Translations under genes and position numbers: made by a program
Shown: positions 1 to 8,770 of the stretch, piece by piece
Numbering within the stretch: position 1 is the first letter of the stretch
Layout of the letters: every line of letters starts with the position of its first letter
Notes under the pieces: model-generated
The model's input: the letters and a program-made list of their open reading frames with translations, nothing else
The model's database searches: none
What the model was told of the DNA's origin: nothing
DNA from: an uncultured Saprospirales bacterium
GTDB lineage: Bacteria; Bacteroidota; Bacteroidia; Chitinophagales; Saprospiraceae
Length of the DNA stretch: 64,000 bases
Assembly (NCBI GenBank): GCA_937926355.1
Contig: CALAZP010000071.1
Location: 1 to 64,000, forward strand
Direction of reading: 5' to 3'

Positions 1-1
1 T

Positions 2-601
2 ATACTGCTGATTTCCTATGGGTATATTAGAATGCTTGGAAAAACTGGACTAAAAGAAGCTACTCAATATGCCATTCTTAACGCCAATTACATCAAATCT
101 AAATTAGAAAAAGAGTTTGCCATTCTTTACACAGGAAGAAATGGAAGATCTGCTCATGAATTAATTGTAGATCTCAGGCCTTTTAAAGCCATCGCCTCTG
201 CAGAAGATGTTGCGAAAAGATTGATCGATTATGGTTTCCATGCTCCCACCCTTTCTTTTCCAGTTGCAGGAACCATTATGATTGAACCAACAGAAAGTGA
301 AAGTAAGGACGAACTAGATAGATTTTGCGAAGCAATGCTAGCCATAAAAAAAGAAATAGATGAAATTGCTTCAGGTCAATATCCTCCCGATCAAAATGTA
401 TTGGTCAACGCACCTCATACGCTTGCAGAGATCTCTTCTGATGATTGGATATACCCTTACAGCAGAGAAAAAGCAGCATATCCACTGCCTTACCTGAGAG
501 CGGGCTTTAAATTTTGGACTGAAACTGCCAGAATTGATAATGCATTTGGGGATAGAAATCTTATTTGTACTTGTTTACCTCTTGAAGCCTATGAACAATA
601 G
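2..601 (+). CDS. gcvP: Glycine dehydrogenase (glycine cleavage P-protein), 3' part
   Basis: C-terminal fifth of the PLP-dependent P-protein, which decarboxylates glycine and passes the aminomethyl group to lipoylated H-protein. The frame is open from base 2, so the gene starts outside the window; the first ATG at 32 is internal. Family hallmarks are AILNANYI, LYTGRNGR, the DLRPFK segment, GFHAPTLSFPVAGTIMIEPT and ESESKDELDRFCEAM, all typical of the P-protein C-terminal domain. About 199 residues are visible, against roughly 950 in full-length single-chain GcvP. lipA, which makes the lipoyl group needed by the partner H-protein, is at 56.8 kb but is not in the same operon. Confidence 0.95.
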   Translation: MLLISYGYIRMLGKTGLKEATQYAILNANYIKSKLEKEFAILYTGRNGRSAHELIVDLRPFKAIASAEDVAKRLIDYGFHAPTLSFPVAGTIMIEPTESESKDELDRFCEAMLAIKKEIDEIASGQYPPDQNVLVNAPHTLAEISSDDWIYPYSREKAAYPLPYLRAGFKFWTETARIDNAFGDRNLICTCLPLEAYEQ

Positions 602-617
602 GCTTTTTGATTAAAAA

Positions 618-648
618 TTAATTATTTTTCCCGAAAGGGTAAATTAAT
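618..648. terminator. Weak hairpin after gcvP
   Basis: A CCC-GAAA-GGG tetraloop hairpin (630-639) flanked by imperfectly paired A/T arms (TTAATT and AATTAA) lies in the gap between gcvP and hldD. It has no clean U-tract on the plus strand. It may be a weak terminator or processing hairpin. Confidence 0.25.
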
Positions 649-653
649 ACTAT

Positions 654-1625
654 ATGATGTTAGTCGTCACAGGAGCCGCTGGTTTCATAGGTAGCTGCCA
701 GCTATCATACCTAGCTGAACGTTTTCCACAAGCCGAACTCATAGCCGTAGATGAGCTGGCTACTGGTGCCAAAGCACCTAATCTTGAAGATAAAAGAGTG
801 GCCCATTTTGTTCATAGATTGGTATTCCACGAATGGTTAGAAACTCATGCTGGGGAGGTCAATGTGGTTTTTCACTTGGGAGCAAGGACAGATACAACGG
901 AGAAAGACCGTCACATTTTTGATGAATTAAATCTCGGTTACAGCCAAAAACTTTGGGATATCTGCACGAGGCATCAAATCCCTTTCCTATATGCCTCAAG
1001 TGCGGCTACCTACGGAGGGGGCGAACATGGTTATTCAGACGCCCACCATTGGGTTCAAAAACTCCGACCGCTCAATCCTTACGGGGAATCCAAAAATGAT
1101 TTTGATCAATGGGTGCTTGCGCAAAAAGAGACTCCTCCTCAATGGGCTGGATTCAAATTCTTTAATGTATTTGGACCAAATGAATTCCATAAAGGAAGAA
1201 TGGCTTCAGTGATCTTCCATACTTTCAATCAAATTAGAAAACAAGGTAAAATGAGGCTTTTCAAATCTCATAGACCTGATATCCAGCATGGCCATCAGGC
1301 AAGGGATTTTGTTTATATTCTTGATGTCTTGAAAATGATCAATTGGATTCACCAAGAAAAACCGGCGAATGGACTTTATAACATAGGTTCTGGGAGTCCC
1401 AATACTTTTTTGGATTTAGTTCATTTTACTTTTGAAGCCTTGGAAATTGAACCTCAAATTGAATTTATCGACACCCCAGAAGATATTAGAAACAGTTATC
1501 AATATTATACCTGTGCAGATATGAGCAAACTGAGAGGGGAAGGTTTTGCCGAGGCTCCCTATTCGTTTAAAGAAGCTATTTACGAATACGTTAAACAATA
1601 CCTGGTTCCACACCAATATTATTGA
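654..1625 (+). CDS. hldD: ADP-L-glycero-D-manno-heptose 6-epimerase (extended SDR)
   Basis: NAD(P)-dependent epimerase that converts ADP-D-glycero-manno-heptose to the L-glycero form used in the LPS core and other heptose glycans; cytosolic. The N-terminal Rossmann motif GAAGFIGS is at residues 7-14, the SSAATY segment holds the catalytic Ser region (115-120), and Tyr143 and Lys147 form the YxxxK catalytic pair in YGESK. FKFFNVFGPNEFHKGRMASV and the QARDFVY segment are typical of HldD. Length (323) fits the family. Two ATGs are adjacent (654 and 657). Its stop overlaps the stop of the convergent downstream gene by 7 bases. Other extended-SDR epimerases are possible but fit less well. Confidence 0.85.
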   Translation: MMLVVTGAAGFIGSCQLSYLAERFPQAELIAVDELATGAKAPNLEDKRVAHFVHRLVFHEWLETHAGEVNVVFHLGARTDTTEKDRHIFDELNLGYSQKLWDICTRHQIPFLYASSAATYGGGEHGYSDAHHWVQKLRPLNPYGESKNDFDQWVLAQKETPPQWAGFKFFNVFGPNEFHKGRMASVIFHTFNQIRKQGKMRLFKSHRPDIQHGHQARDFVYILDVLKMINWIHQEKPANGLYNIGSGSPNTFLDLVHFTFEALEIEPQIEFIDTPEDIRNSYQYYTCADMSKLRGEGFAEAPYSFKEAIYEYVKQYLVPHQYY

Positions 1626-2371
1626 TTCAACATTTGGACTATTTGGTTAACCAGACCATGACTTGTTCCCGATGAGTATTGAATCGGATGAGGGTGGTAT
1701 TCATTATAAGCTGAAAAGTGTAAATACCCATTTTCATCTTCTACCCCATGAATGGCAATGGGACGGTCTATATGACTTTTCAAAACGCCTCTCTCAATAT
1801 TGGTTATTCTACTAGTGGCGGAACGATGAATAGAAGCCAACCATTTTCTAGTCTGCAATTGATCCTTTTCTACTATGTAGGCCCAAACCCCAGATCCTGG
1901 CAAAGGAACCAATTCCCTGGTCTGAAAAGTAAAAATAATTTGATCCTCATTAAATGGGTTCTCAAGTCCAATTTCAAAATGGGGCAATAACCAATAATCG
2001 GCTATTTCTGAGGATGAGGTCTCAAAATCACTTCTGATTCCTTCCAACTGTTTAAGGTACAATTCATAAGGGCTGAATACTTTGAAACCGGCAGGAATTG
2101 AACCTAGCTTCTGGTTTCCATTCTTAGGATCTGCGTTAACCAAGCAAATTTTAGTATTTAATCTTTTGGAAAGAGCCCCTATAATGAGTCGGTCATCTAG
2201 TTTAATGGGTAACTGCCAAAAAGGATATAGGACGGTATCCACTTCTTTTTCTATGAGTGCTTTTTCCCAATGATTGGTTTTTAAATCAATAAGGGGAATA
2301 GCCCTTTTTTCAACAATTACATTTGGAGTTAAAGACGGTATATATCCAATTCGAATCTCCTCGGAATTCAA
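1619..2371 (-). CDS. Degenerate hydroxymethylbilane synthase (HemC)-like protein
   Basis: The 250-residue product follows the HemC layout. A KALIEKEVDT segment corresponds to the family's KALL-DGE-D stretch, residues 49-55 (YPFWQLP) occupy the place of the HSLKDVP motif, DDRLIIGA follows, LPGSGVWAY (157-165) matches the APGQGALA loop, and an ITNIERGVL helix begins the C-terminal domain. The family's catalytic Asp (E. coli Asp84 in HSMKD) is replaced, and the loop holding the dipyrromethane-anchoring Cys (GGCQVP) is shortened to SHIDRP (199-204) with no Cys. The protein is also shorter than active HemC (about 300 or more). I infer a non-catalytic homologue or one with a changed function, and would not call it hemC. 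No other heme gene lies in the window. Confidence 0.6.
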   Translation of the reverse strand: MNSEEIRIGYIPSLTPNVIVEKRAIPLIDLKTNHWEKALIEKEVDTVLYPFWQLPIKLDDRLIIGALSKRLNTKICLVNADPKNGNQKLGSIPAGFKVFSPYELYLKQLEGIRSDFETSSSEIADYWLLPHFEIGLENPFNEDQIIFTFQTRELVPLPGSGVWAYIVEKDQLQTRKWLASIHRSATSRITNIERGVLKSHIDRPIAIHGVEDENGYLHFSAYNEYHPHPIQYSSGTSHGLVNQIVQMLNQ

Positions 2372-2457
2372 AACTTTATTTTTTTTTTAAGATTAACAAT
2401 TTTGTTATAACGATTTTTATAAATAAACGTTTAGTTGTTAATCAGTAATTACCAATC

Positions 2458-3471
2458 ATGCAGATAACTGCGGGAGCATTAGCCCAAATCCTGTCTGGAA
2501 GCATTGAAGGAGATGCATCCATATTAATTGATAGACCTTCCAAAATTGAAGACGGCCAAGATGGTAGCATTTGCTTTTTTCACAATGAAAAGTATGAATC
2601 CTACGTATACAGCTCTAAAGCATCTGCAATTTTAGTTTCCAAAAGTTTTATCCCTAAGAAGCCCATTACAGCAACGTTGATTAAAGTAGATGATGTATAC
2701 AGTTCCGTAGCGATCTTATTGGAAAAATTTGGAGATTTAACCCAAGCCGACAAACAAGAACCTACCCTGTCTTCTAAAGCTGTTATTGATTCAACCGCTG
2801 TATTAGGAGAATCCATATCAATAGGTCATTTTTCAATTGTGGAGGCGGGAGCGGAAATTGGAGAAAGTAGTGTGATTGAGGGACAAGTATATATTGGTAA
2901 AAATGTAAAAATAGGAGCGAGATGTAAAATAAAAAATGGTGTGAGAATCCTTGATCATTGTGTATTAGGAGATGATTGTATCGTACATCCCAATGCTGTA
3001 ATAGGAAGTGACGGATTTGGTTTTGCTCCCCAACAAGATGGAAGCTATAAAAAAGTAGCTCAAATTGGAATGGTGGAAATTGGAAATCAGGTAGAAATTG
3101 GAGCAGGAACAACTATTGACAGAGCCACAATTGGTTCAACCGTAATAGAGGATGGGGTTAAATTAGATAATTTGATTCAAATTGCTCATAATGTCAGAAT
3201 TGGAAAAAATACCGTTATAGCTGCTCAAACTGGAATAGCAGGTAGTACTAAAATTGGAAAAAATTGCAAAATTGGGGGGCAGGTTGGTATTTCAGGACAT
3301 ATTGAAATTGCAGATAGCACACAAATTCAAGCAAAAAGTGGAATAACTTCCTCTGTTAAGCAACCCAATACCTTTTTATTTGGATACCCCGCTATTAATT
3401 ATAAAGACTACATCCGTTCCTATGCAGTTTTTAAAAAGCTTCCAGCGCTATACAAACAATTTAAGGGTTAG
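2458..3471 (+). CDS. lpxD: UDP-3-O-acylglucosamine N-acyltransferase
   Basis: Third enzyme of lipid A synthesis; N-acylates UDP-3-O-acyl-glucosamine using 3-hydroxyacyl-ACP. An N-terminal uridine-binding domain (about 1-105) is followed by a left-handed beta-helix of hexapeptide repeats (about 108-305) and a short helical tail. The catalytic His is His244 in QIAHNVRIG; GSDGFGFA and GAGTTIDRATIG are LpxD signatures. Length (337) is normal. It is the first gene of lpxD-lpxC/fabZ-lpxA-ABC ATPase, 35 bases upstream of the ATG of lpxC/fabZ. The single N-acyltransferase here is distinct from the lpxA gene two places downstream. Confidence 0.95.
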   Translation: MQITAGALAQILSGSIEGDASILIDRPSKIEDGQDGSICFFHNEKYESYVYSSKASAILVSKSFIPKKPITATLIKVDDVYSSVAILLEKFGDLTQADKQEPTLSSKAVIDSTAVLGESISIGHFSIVEAGAEIGESSVIEGQVYIGKNVKIGARCKIKNGVRILDHCVLGDDCIVHPNAVIGSDGFGFAPQQDGSYKKVAQIGMVEIGNQVEIGAGTTIDRATIGSTVIEDGVKLDNLIQIAHNVRIGKNTVIAAQTGIAGSTKIGKNCKIGGQVGISGHIEIADSTQIQAKSGITSSVKQPNTFLFGYPAINYKDYIRSYAVFKKLPALYKQFKG

Positions 3472-3477
3472 AAACCT

Positions 3478-3485
3478 TATCTTTG
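3478..3485 (+). promoter_or_regulatory. Bacteroidota -7 box upstream of lpxC/fabZ
   Basis: TATCTTTG is an exact match to the Bacteroidota -7 consensus TAnnTTTG, 21 bases before the ATG at 3507. No TTG -33 element is visible at the usual distance. If used, it would give an internal promoter after lpxD, and the in-frame TTG at 3483 would lie inside the promoter. Confidence 0.45.
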
Positions 3486-3506
3486 GCAAAAATTTCTAAA
3501 GTATTC

Positions 3507-4907
3507 ATGAATTACCAGTCCACTATAGGGAAAGAAGTTTCTATATCTGGTGTAGGACTTCATACAGGAAAAGAGGTAACATTAACATTTAAGCCAGCAC
3601 CTACTAACCATGGTTACAAGTTTAAAAGAACAGATTTACCATTAACTCCTGTGGTCTCAGCAGATGTTTCTAAAGTTGTTACAACTAATAGAGGCACCAC
3701 TATTCAAGATGGGGAAGCTTCCATTAGTACCATCGAACATGCTTTAGCTGCATTGGCAGGATTGCAAATAGATAATGTCCTTATTGAAATTGACGGTCCT
3801 GAAGTACCTATCATGGATGGAAGCAGCCGTCCATTTGTAGAAGCTATCCACCAAGCAGGAATTACCCCTCAGGAGGAAGAAAGAGAATATTTCATCGTAG
3901 AAGGTCCTATTTCTTACAAAGATCCTAAAAGTGGTGCTGAAATAACAGTACTGCCTGCAGATGAGCTCGAGATAACAGCACTTATTGACTTTAATAGTGC
4001 ATTTTTAGGTCAACAATATGCCGAATTAAAAGATATACAACATTTCTCAGGAGATATTGCCCTCTGTAGAACATTTGTTTTTTTGCATGAAATAGAACAT
4101 CTTTTTGACCAGAATTTAATCAAAGGGGGAGATTTCGATAATGCTGTAGTGATTGCAGATAAACCCATGACTAGGGAAGAACTAGATCAATTATCTGCCA
4201 AATTGAATAAACCGAAAATATCAGTTGATAGGGATGGAATTTTAAATACAGTACAGCTCTATTTCAAAAATGAACCTGCACGCCATAAAATTTTAGACAT
4301 TATAGGTGATTTGGCATTGCTCGGAAAACCCATTAAAGGTAAAATTTTAGCCTCCAAGCCAGGACATAGAATCAATATCGAATTCACAAAAATATTAAAA
4401 GAACATTTAAAGGAACAAGCTAGACTTAAAGGAGTTCCTAATTACGATTCTTCTGAACCTCCTGTTTTGGATGCTAATCAAGTAGCAGCCTATTTACCTC
4501 ATCGTTATCCATTCCTTTTAGTAGATAAAGTGATAGCTATGGATAAGCAACAGGTGGTTGGCGTTAAAAATGTTTCCTTTAATGAACCTTTTTTTCAAGG
4601 TCACTTCCCCAACAATCCTATAATGCCGGGTGTTCTTCAAATCGAGGCATTGGCCCAAGTTGGAGGTATTCTAGCCATGCACATAGTTGGAGATCCTGGA
4701 GATTGGGACACTTATTTTCTAAAAATTGATAATGCCAAATTCAAACAAAAAGTAACTCCGGGAGATACCCTTTTGCTAAAGATGGAATTGTTGGCACCCA
4801 TTAGAAGAGGTATTTGTCAAATGAAAGGAACAACCTATGTGGGCAATAAAATAGTTTCAGAAGCTGAATTAACAGCTCAAATTGTTAAGAGAACAAAGAA
4901 TGAATAA
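3507..4907 (+). CDS. lpxC/fabZ: Bifunctional UDP-3-O-acyl-GlcNAc deacetylase / 3-hydroxyacyl-ACP dehydratase
   Basis: Fusion of the committed lipid A enzyme LpxC with FabZ, characteristic of Bacteroidota. The LpxC part (about 1-310) has zinc ligands His78 (STIEHAL), His260 and Asp264 (RHKILD), and the conserved His287 in KPGHRIN. The FabZ part (about 325-466) starts at LPHRYPFLLVD and carries catalytic His366 (QGHFP) and Glu380 (LQIEALAQ). The hot-dog and deacetylase active sites both look intact. The ATG at 3507 is preferred over an in-frame TTG at 3483, because that TTG sits inside a -7 promoter box and the residues it would add are not LpxC-like. The stop overlaps the lpxA start by 8 bases. 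Confidence 0.95.
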   Translation: MNYQSTIGKEVSISGVGLHTGKEVTLTFKPAPTNHGYKFKRTDLPLTPVVSADVSKVVTTNRGTTIQDGEASISTIEHALAALAGLQIDNVLIEIDGPEVPIMDGSSRPFVEAIHQAGITPQEEEREYFIVEGPISYKDPKSGAEITVLPADELEITALIDFNSAFLGQQYAELKDIQHFSGDIALCRTFVFLHEIEHLFDQNLIKGGDFDNAVVIADKPMTREELDQLSAKLNKPKISVDRDGILNTVQLYFKNEPARHKILDIIGDLALLGKPIKGKILASKPGHRINIEFTKILKEHLKEQARLKGVPNYDSSEPPVLDANQVAAYLPHRYPFLLVDKVIAMDKQQVVGVKNVSFNEPFFQGHFPNNPIMPGVLQIEALAQVGGILAMHIVGDPGDWDTYFLKIDNAKFKQKVTPGDTLLLKMELLAPIRRGICQMKGTTYVGNKIVSEAELTAQIVKRTKNE

Positions 4908-5694
4908 TCTAAACCAAATCCATCCAAAAGCAGAAATTGGGAAAAATGTCCATATTAGTCCTTTTTGCTTCATAGATGAAAATGTGCAAATTGGAGATGA
5001 CACTTGGATAGGTCCCAACGTCACTGTCTTTTCTGGGGCTAGGATTGGTAAGAATTGTAAAATATTCCCAGGTGCCGTAATTTCAGGTGTGCCACAAGAT
5101 TTAAAATTCAGAGGAGAGGAAACATCAGCTGAAATAGGTGATAATACCACCATTAGAGAGTACGTAACAGTTAACAGGGGAACTAGCTATGCCAATAAAA
5201 CAGTAGTTGGGGAAAATTGCCTCTTGATGGCCTACGTCCATGTAGCTCACGATTGTATATTAGGTAATAATATCATCCTTGCCAATAATGTAAATCTTGC
5301 AGGGCATGTAGAGATAGACGACTTCGCCATTCTTGAAGGAATGGTTGCTGTTCAACAATTCGTTCATATTGGTATGCATAGCTTTATAGCCGGTGGCTCA
5401 TTGGTTCGAAAAAATATCCCACCTTTTGTTAAGGCAGCTAGAGAACCGCTTTCTTATATTGGTGTAAATTCTATCGGAATGAGAAGAAGATCATTCTCAG
5501 AAACCAAAATCAGAGAAATTCAAGAATTGTACAGATACCTATATGTAAGGGGATACAAGCTATCTAGAGCAATGGAAATTATTGAGACCTCCATACCTGA
5601 ATCAGAAGAAAAAGATATTGTACTCAGCTTTATTAGAAATTATGGTGAAAATGGTCTAATGAGAGGTTTACGTGAGCTCAATGGTACCGTTTAA
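4900..5694 (+). CDS. lpxA: Acyl-ACP--UDP-N-acetylglucosamine O-acyltransferase
   Basis: First enzyme of lipid A synthesis; transfers a 3-hydroxyacyl chain from ACP to UDP-GlcNAc. The left-handed beta-helix of hexapeptide repeats spans about residues 5-190, with catalytic His117 in VHVAHDC; PQDLKFRGEET is the LpxA signature. The C-terminal helical domain contains the SIGMRRR segment. The ATG at 4900 overlaps the end of lpxC/fabZ in ATGAATAA, indicating translational coupling, and gives the expected length (264). An in-frame TTG at 4882 would lie inside lpxC/fabZ and adds nothing conserved. The next gene begins directly at its stop. Confidence 0.95.
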   Translation: MNNLNQIHPKAEIGKNVHISPFCFIDENVQIGDDTWIGPNVTVFSGARIGKNCKIFPGAVISGVPQDLKFRGEETSAEIGDNTTIREYVTVNRGTSYANKTVVGENCLLMAYVHVAHDCILGNNIILANNVNLAGHVEIDDFAILEGMVAVQQFVHIGMHSFIAGGSLVRKNIPPFVKAAREPLSYIGVNSIGMRRRSFSETKIREIQELYRYLYVRGYKLSRAMEIIETSIPESEEKDIVLSFIRNYGENGLMRGLRELNGTV

Positions 5695-6321
5695 ATGAAC
5701 ATTGTATTAGATAAAGTTGGAAAGAGATACGGCTTTGAATGGATTTTCAAAAATTTATCCTTCCAATTTAACTTCCCACACCATTATGCGATTACCGGCC
5801 CAAATGGATCTGGTAAATCTACCCTGCTTAAAATAATCTGCGGTCAATCTAGCCCATCCCTCGGTAAAGTTTACTTTTCCCAGAATGAATCTCCCATTGA
5901 AAACCATAAGGTCTACCAACTATTTACCATAGCTGCTCCTTATATAGATTTAATTGAATTATTTACCCTAAAAGAAGCTCTGGCTTTCCACAAAAAATTT
6001 ATTCCCATTATACATAATCTGGATATTAATGATCTTATTGATATTCTAGGAATGGAACAATCAGCTAGTAAACCTATTCAATATTTTTCTTCGGGTATGA
6101 AGCAGAGAGTCAAATTGTTATTGGCCTTATGCTCTGATAGACCCGTTACCCTTCTAGATGAACCCAGTACCAATCTAGATGAGCAGGGCATTCAATGGTA
6201 CGAAAATCTAGTTGCTAAATTTGGTAAGAACAAACTTCTAATCATTGCAAGTAATGTTGAAAATGATTTAAAAATTTGCCAAGAACTTATTAACCTTAGG
6301 GATTTTAAAACCATCAAATAA
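5695..6321 (+). CDS. ABC transporter ATP-binding protein, single domain
   Basis: A 208-residue ATPase subunit with Walker A at 35-43 (GPNGSGKST), signature SSGMKQR at 132-138, and Walker B with catalytic Glu in VTLLDEPSTNLD (151-162). The SSGM-KQR form of the signature resembles export-type (CcmA/ABC-2) ATPases more than LptB (LSGGE). No permease gene is adjacent. Its ATG follows the lpxA stop with no gap, so it is probably cotranscribed and coupled to lipid A genes; a role in envelope lipid or polysaccharide export is an inference. The downstream gene is convergent with a 13-base gap. Confidence 0.85.
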   Translation: MNIVLDKVGKRYGFEWIFKNLSFQFNFPHHYAITGPNGSGKSTLLKIICGQSSPSLGKVYFSQNESPIENHKVYQLFTIAAPYIDLIELFTLKEALAFHKKFIPIIHNLDINDLIDILGMEQSASKPIQYFSSGMKQRVKLLLALCSDRPVTLLDEPSTNLDEQGIQWYENLVAKFGKNKLLIIASNVENDLKICQELINLRDFKTIK

Positions 6322-6334
6322 AAGCTGTTGCGCA

Positions 6335-7762
6335 TTATCGATCTAAATGTAGTTTAAACATTTGGCTGGTTTTCTTTGGATCAGCCTTACCCTTAGTCTC
6401 CTTCATGACCTCTCCCATAAAAAACCCGATTAAACCCTTTTTACCATTTTTGTAAGCTTTGACCTTATCTGGATAGGTGTCTAATAACTTAGTAACTACC
6501 CCCTCCAGCAAATCCTCATCAGACTCTTGAATTAAATTTAATTCCTTAGCTAATAAAGCGGGAGAAATTCCATCATTAACTCTTTCCAAAAGTTCCGGGA
6601 ATAGAAATTGATAAGCAGCTGAATTACTGACTATACCCTTTTGAATTAATTCAAGAAATTCAGCAATAATTTGAGGGCCTAAGGGAAAATTGGATATGGA
6701 GAATTTACTCTCGTTACAATATGGAATAATCTTATTGATCAAAAGTTTGGATAGGGCTTTAAAATCCCCAATATCTGAGACTAAGGATAGATAATAATGC
6801 GCTACTTCTGGATCTTCACTGATTAGATTAGCATCATATTCAGATAAATGGTATTCTTGAATCAGCCGATTTCTCATCTGTTCAGGCAATAGAGGCATAT
6901 TTGCCTCAATATGATCCAAAAAATCCTCTGAGATCAATATGTCACACAAATCTGGATCAGGAAAATATCGATAATCATTAGCATCTTCTTTATCTCTTAT
7001 TGGAGTGGTAACTCCTGATTGAGGATCAAAATGAAGCGTTTGCCTGACTACAGATTCCCCATTTTCAATTAATTGAACTTGCCTGTTAAATTCATATTCA
7101 ATGGCTTTTTTAGCATATCTCATTGAATTTAAATTCTTGATTTCACACCTTTCACCAAGTTTAAGATCACCTTTTTTACGGACACTAACATTACAATCAC
7201 AACGCATAGAGCCCTGTTCCATGTTCCCATCTGATACTCCTAGATAGCGAACCATTCTTCTCATATCAAGCATGAAAGTCTCCACCTCTTCAGCAGATCT
7301 AAAATCTGGTTCCGTAACAATTTCCAATAAAGGAACACCCGCTCTATTTAGGTCAATCACAGAAAATGGACCCTCTTCTGAATGCATTGATTTACCTGCA
7401 TCCTCCTCCATGTGAATGTGATGCAATCTGATTGGACCTAACTGCCCACCAATACAGATGGGTTTAGCATCTTGAGTAATCTGATATCCCTTGGGTAAAT
7501 CGGCATAGAAATAATTCTTTCGGTCAAATCTATTGACCCTATTGATTTCACAACCAAGGGCCAGACCTAATTCTACGGCAAACTGAACTTGTCTTTCGTT
7601 TATTCTAGGTAAAGTGCCTGGATGCCCTAAAGATATTGGACTTACATGGGTATTAGGAGATCCGCCAAATGCTGTACTATCAGAGCAGAAAGCTTTACTT
7701 TTGGTCGCTAATTGAACATGCACTTCGAGACCTATTACCACTTCATAATTTTCAGCTACCAT
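6335..7762 (-). CDS. gatB: Asp-tRNA(Asn)/Glu-tRNA(Gln) amidotransferase subunit B
   Basis: GatB binds misacylated Glu-tRNA(Gln) or Asp-tRNA(Asn), and with GatA and GatC amidates it. The start GLEVHVQLATKSKAF, HPGTLPRIN, the DLNRAGVPLLEIVTEPD segment, MRCDCNVSVR and NDYRYFPDPDL are GatB signatures; the C-terminal YqeY-like tail domain is present (about 330-475). The N-terminal zinc-site cysteines seen in many GatB proteins are mostly replaced (FCSDS, HVSPISLG), which to my knowledge is usual in Bacteroidota. Length (475) is normal. It lies 24 bases downstream of the M23 peptidase gene on the same strand. gatA and gatC are not in this window. Confidence 0.95.
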   Translation of the reverse strand: MVAENYEVVIGLEVHVQLATKSKAFCSDSTAFGGSPNTHVSPISLGHPGTLPRINERQVQFAVELGLALGCEINRVNRFDRKNYFYADLPKGYQITQDAKPICIGGQLGPIRLHHIHMEEDAGKSMHSEEGPFSVIDLNRAGVPLLEIVTEPDFRSAEEVETFMLDMRRMVRYLGVSDGNMEQGSMRCDCNVSVRKKGDLKLGERCEIKNLNSMRYAKKAIEYEFNRQVQLIENGESVVRQTLHFDPQSGVTTPIRDKEDANDYRYFPDPDLCDILISEDFLDHIEANMPLLPEQMRNRLIQEYHLSEYDANLISEDPEVAHYYLSLVSDIGDFKALSKLLINKIIPYCNESKFSISNFPLGPQIIAEFLELIQKGIVSNSAAYQFLFPELLERVNDGISPALLAKELNLIQESDEDLLEGVVTKLLDTYPDKVKAYKNGKKGLIGFFMGEVMKETKGKADPKKTSQMFKLHLDR

Positions 7763-7786
7763 AACAGTAAGCAGGAGTAAAGTCTT

Positions 7787-8770
7787 TTAATCTAAAGACT
7801 GGTTGGTTTGGGCCGCGGCTTTAACCAATTCTTGATATTCTTCAGGAGTAAGTCCATCCATAACATAGTGAACAGGATTTACTTTTTTACCATTCTCTTC
7901 TATCTCATAGTGACAATGTGGGGCAGTAGACGTACCTGTGGTTCCTACTAAACCTATCTGTTGACCACGCAAAACTTCATCACCCGGTTTGACGTCTATC
8001 CTATACATGTGTGCATATCGGCTCTTGAAACCAAATCCATGGTCGATGACAACACATTTGCCAAAACCGGATTTCTTATTTTCTACACTTACCACTCTAC
8101 CGTTACCCGTAGCTTGAATTGGAGTACCTTGTGGAGCTGTAAAATCAATACCGTAATGAAACTTGGGTACTTTATAAATGGGGTGTATTCTATTTCCAAA
8201 ACCTGAAAGCAATCTTAATTCCATAGGTAAATTGTCGGATCTTACTGGTTTAATAGAAGGTACTGATGCTAAAAACTCTTCTCTTTCCTTAGCTAATGAA
8301 ACTACCTCTTCCAAAGATTTTTCCTGCAGTTGTAGTTGTCTTTTTAGTTTGTCCACCCTTGTCTTTACATCAACCATCAGAGAGCCAGAGTTGGCGAATT
8401 CTCTATATTCCCCATACTTATCCGATCCACCGGTACCGCCTTCCCATATATTTGGATCTATTGGGTCTTGACCAAAAATCAGTCTGTATGCATAGGCATC
8501 TTTTTCATAGATTTCCCTTAGATCTTGATCCATTTTTTGCAAATCGGATATTAGGTTTTCATATTCAAAACCCATTTGATTGATTTCTTGCATTAATGCA
8601 ACTTCCTTGGGAGAGGGGAAATATCTATTGAAAAACAACATCACTAAGTACCCACTAAACAGTAAGGCACAGGTTAATCCAAAAATTCGAAGGAAAATTG
8701 AACTCAACGATTCTTTAACACGCTCATACCTCAACGTATGAACGTTGTAAACAAACTTTTCTTTTCTCAT
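7787..8770 (-). CDS. M23 family peptidase (murein endopeptidase, membrane anchored)
   Basis: One transmembrane segment (about 27-47) follows a basic cytoplasmic start; then comes a coiled-coil region (about 55-95 and 130-165), and a C-terminal LytM/M23 zinc peptidase domain (about 190-300). The first zinc ligands are in HYGIDF (His and Asp) and the later ones in HCHYE (HxH). Likely cuts peptidoglycan crosslinks, or activates such an enzyme, at the periplasmic face. All active-site residues appear present. A second M23 protein is encoded at 43.9 kb with similar architecture. An exact minus-strand -7 box TAACTTTG at 8974-8981 may belong to this gene, with a leader of about 200 bases. Confidence 0.88.
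   Translation of the reverse strand: MRKEKFVYNVHTLRYERVKESLSSIFLRIFGLTCALLFSGYLVMLFFNRYFPSPKEVALMQEINQMGFEYENLISDLQKMDQDLREIYEKDAYAYRLIFGQDPIDPNIWEGGTGGSDKYGEYREFANSGSLMVDVKTRVDKLKRQLQLQEKSLEEVVSLAKEREEFLASVPSIKPVRSDNLPMELRLLSGFGNRIHPIYKVPKFHYGIDFTAPQGTPIQATGNGRVVSVENKKSGFGKCVVIDHGFGFKSRYAHMYRIDVKPGDEVLRGQQIGLVGTTGTSTAPHCHYEIEENGKKVNPVHYVMDGLTPEEYQELVKAAAQTNQSLD

Noticed and set aside
2783..3112. A 109-codon open frame opposite lpxD, rich in Leu, Phe and Gln
   Set aside because: It mirrors the hexapeptide repeats of lpxD on the other strand; the skewed composition and lack of any start context mark it as a shadow.
3483..3506. TTG start for lpxC/fabZ
   Set aside because: It lies inside the TATCTTTG promoter box and adds residues that LpxC proteins lack.
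6335..7762. gatB missing zinc cysteines taken as a sign of damage
   Set aside because: All other GatB motifs are intact and the cysteine-free N-terminus is, as I recall, usual in this phylum.
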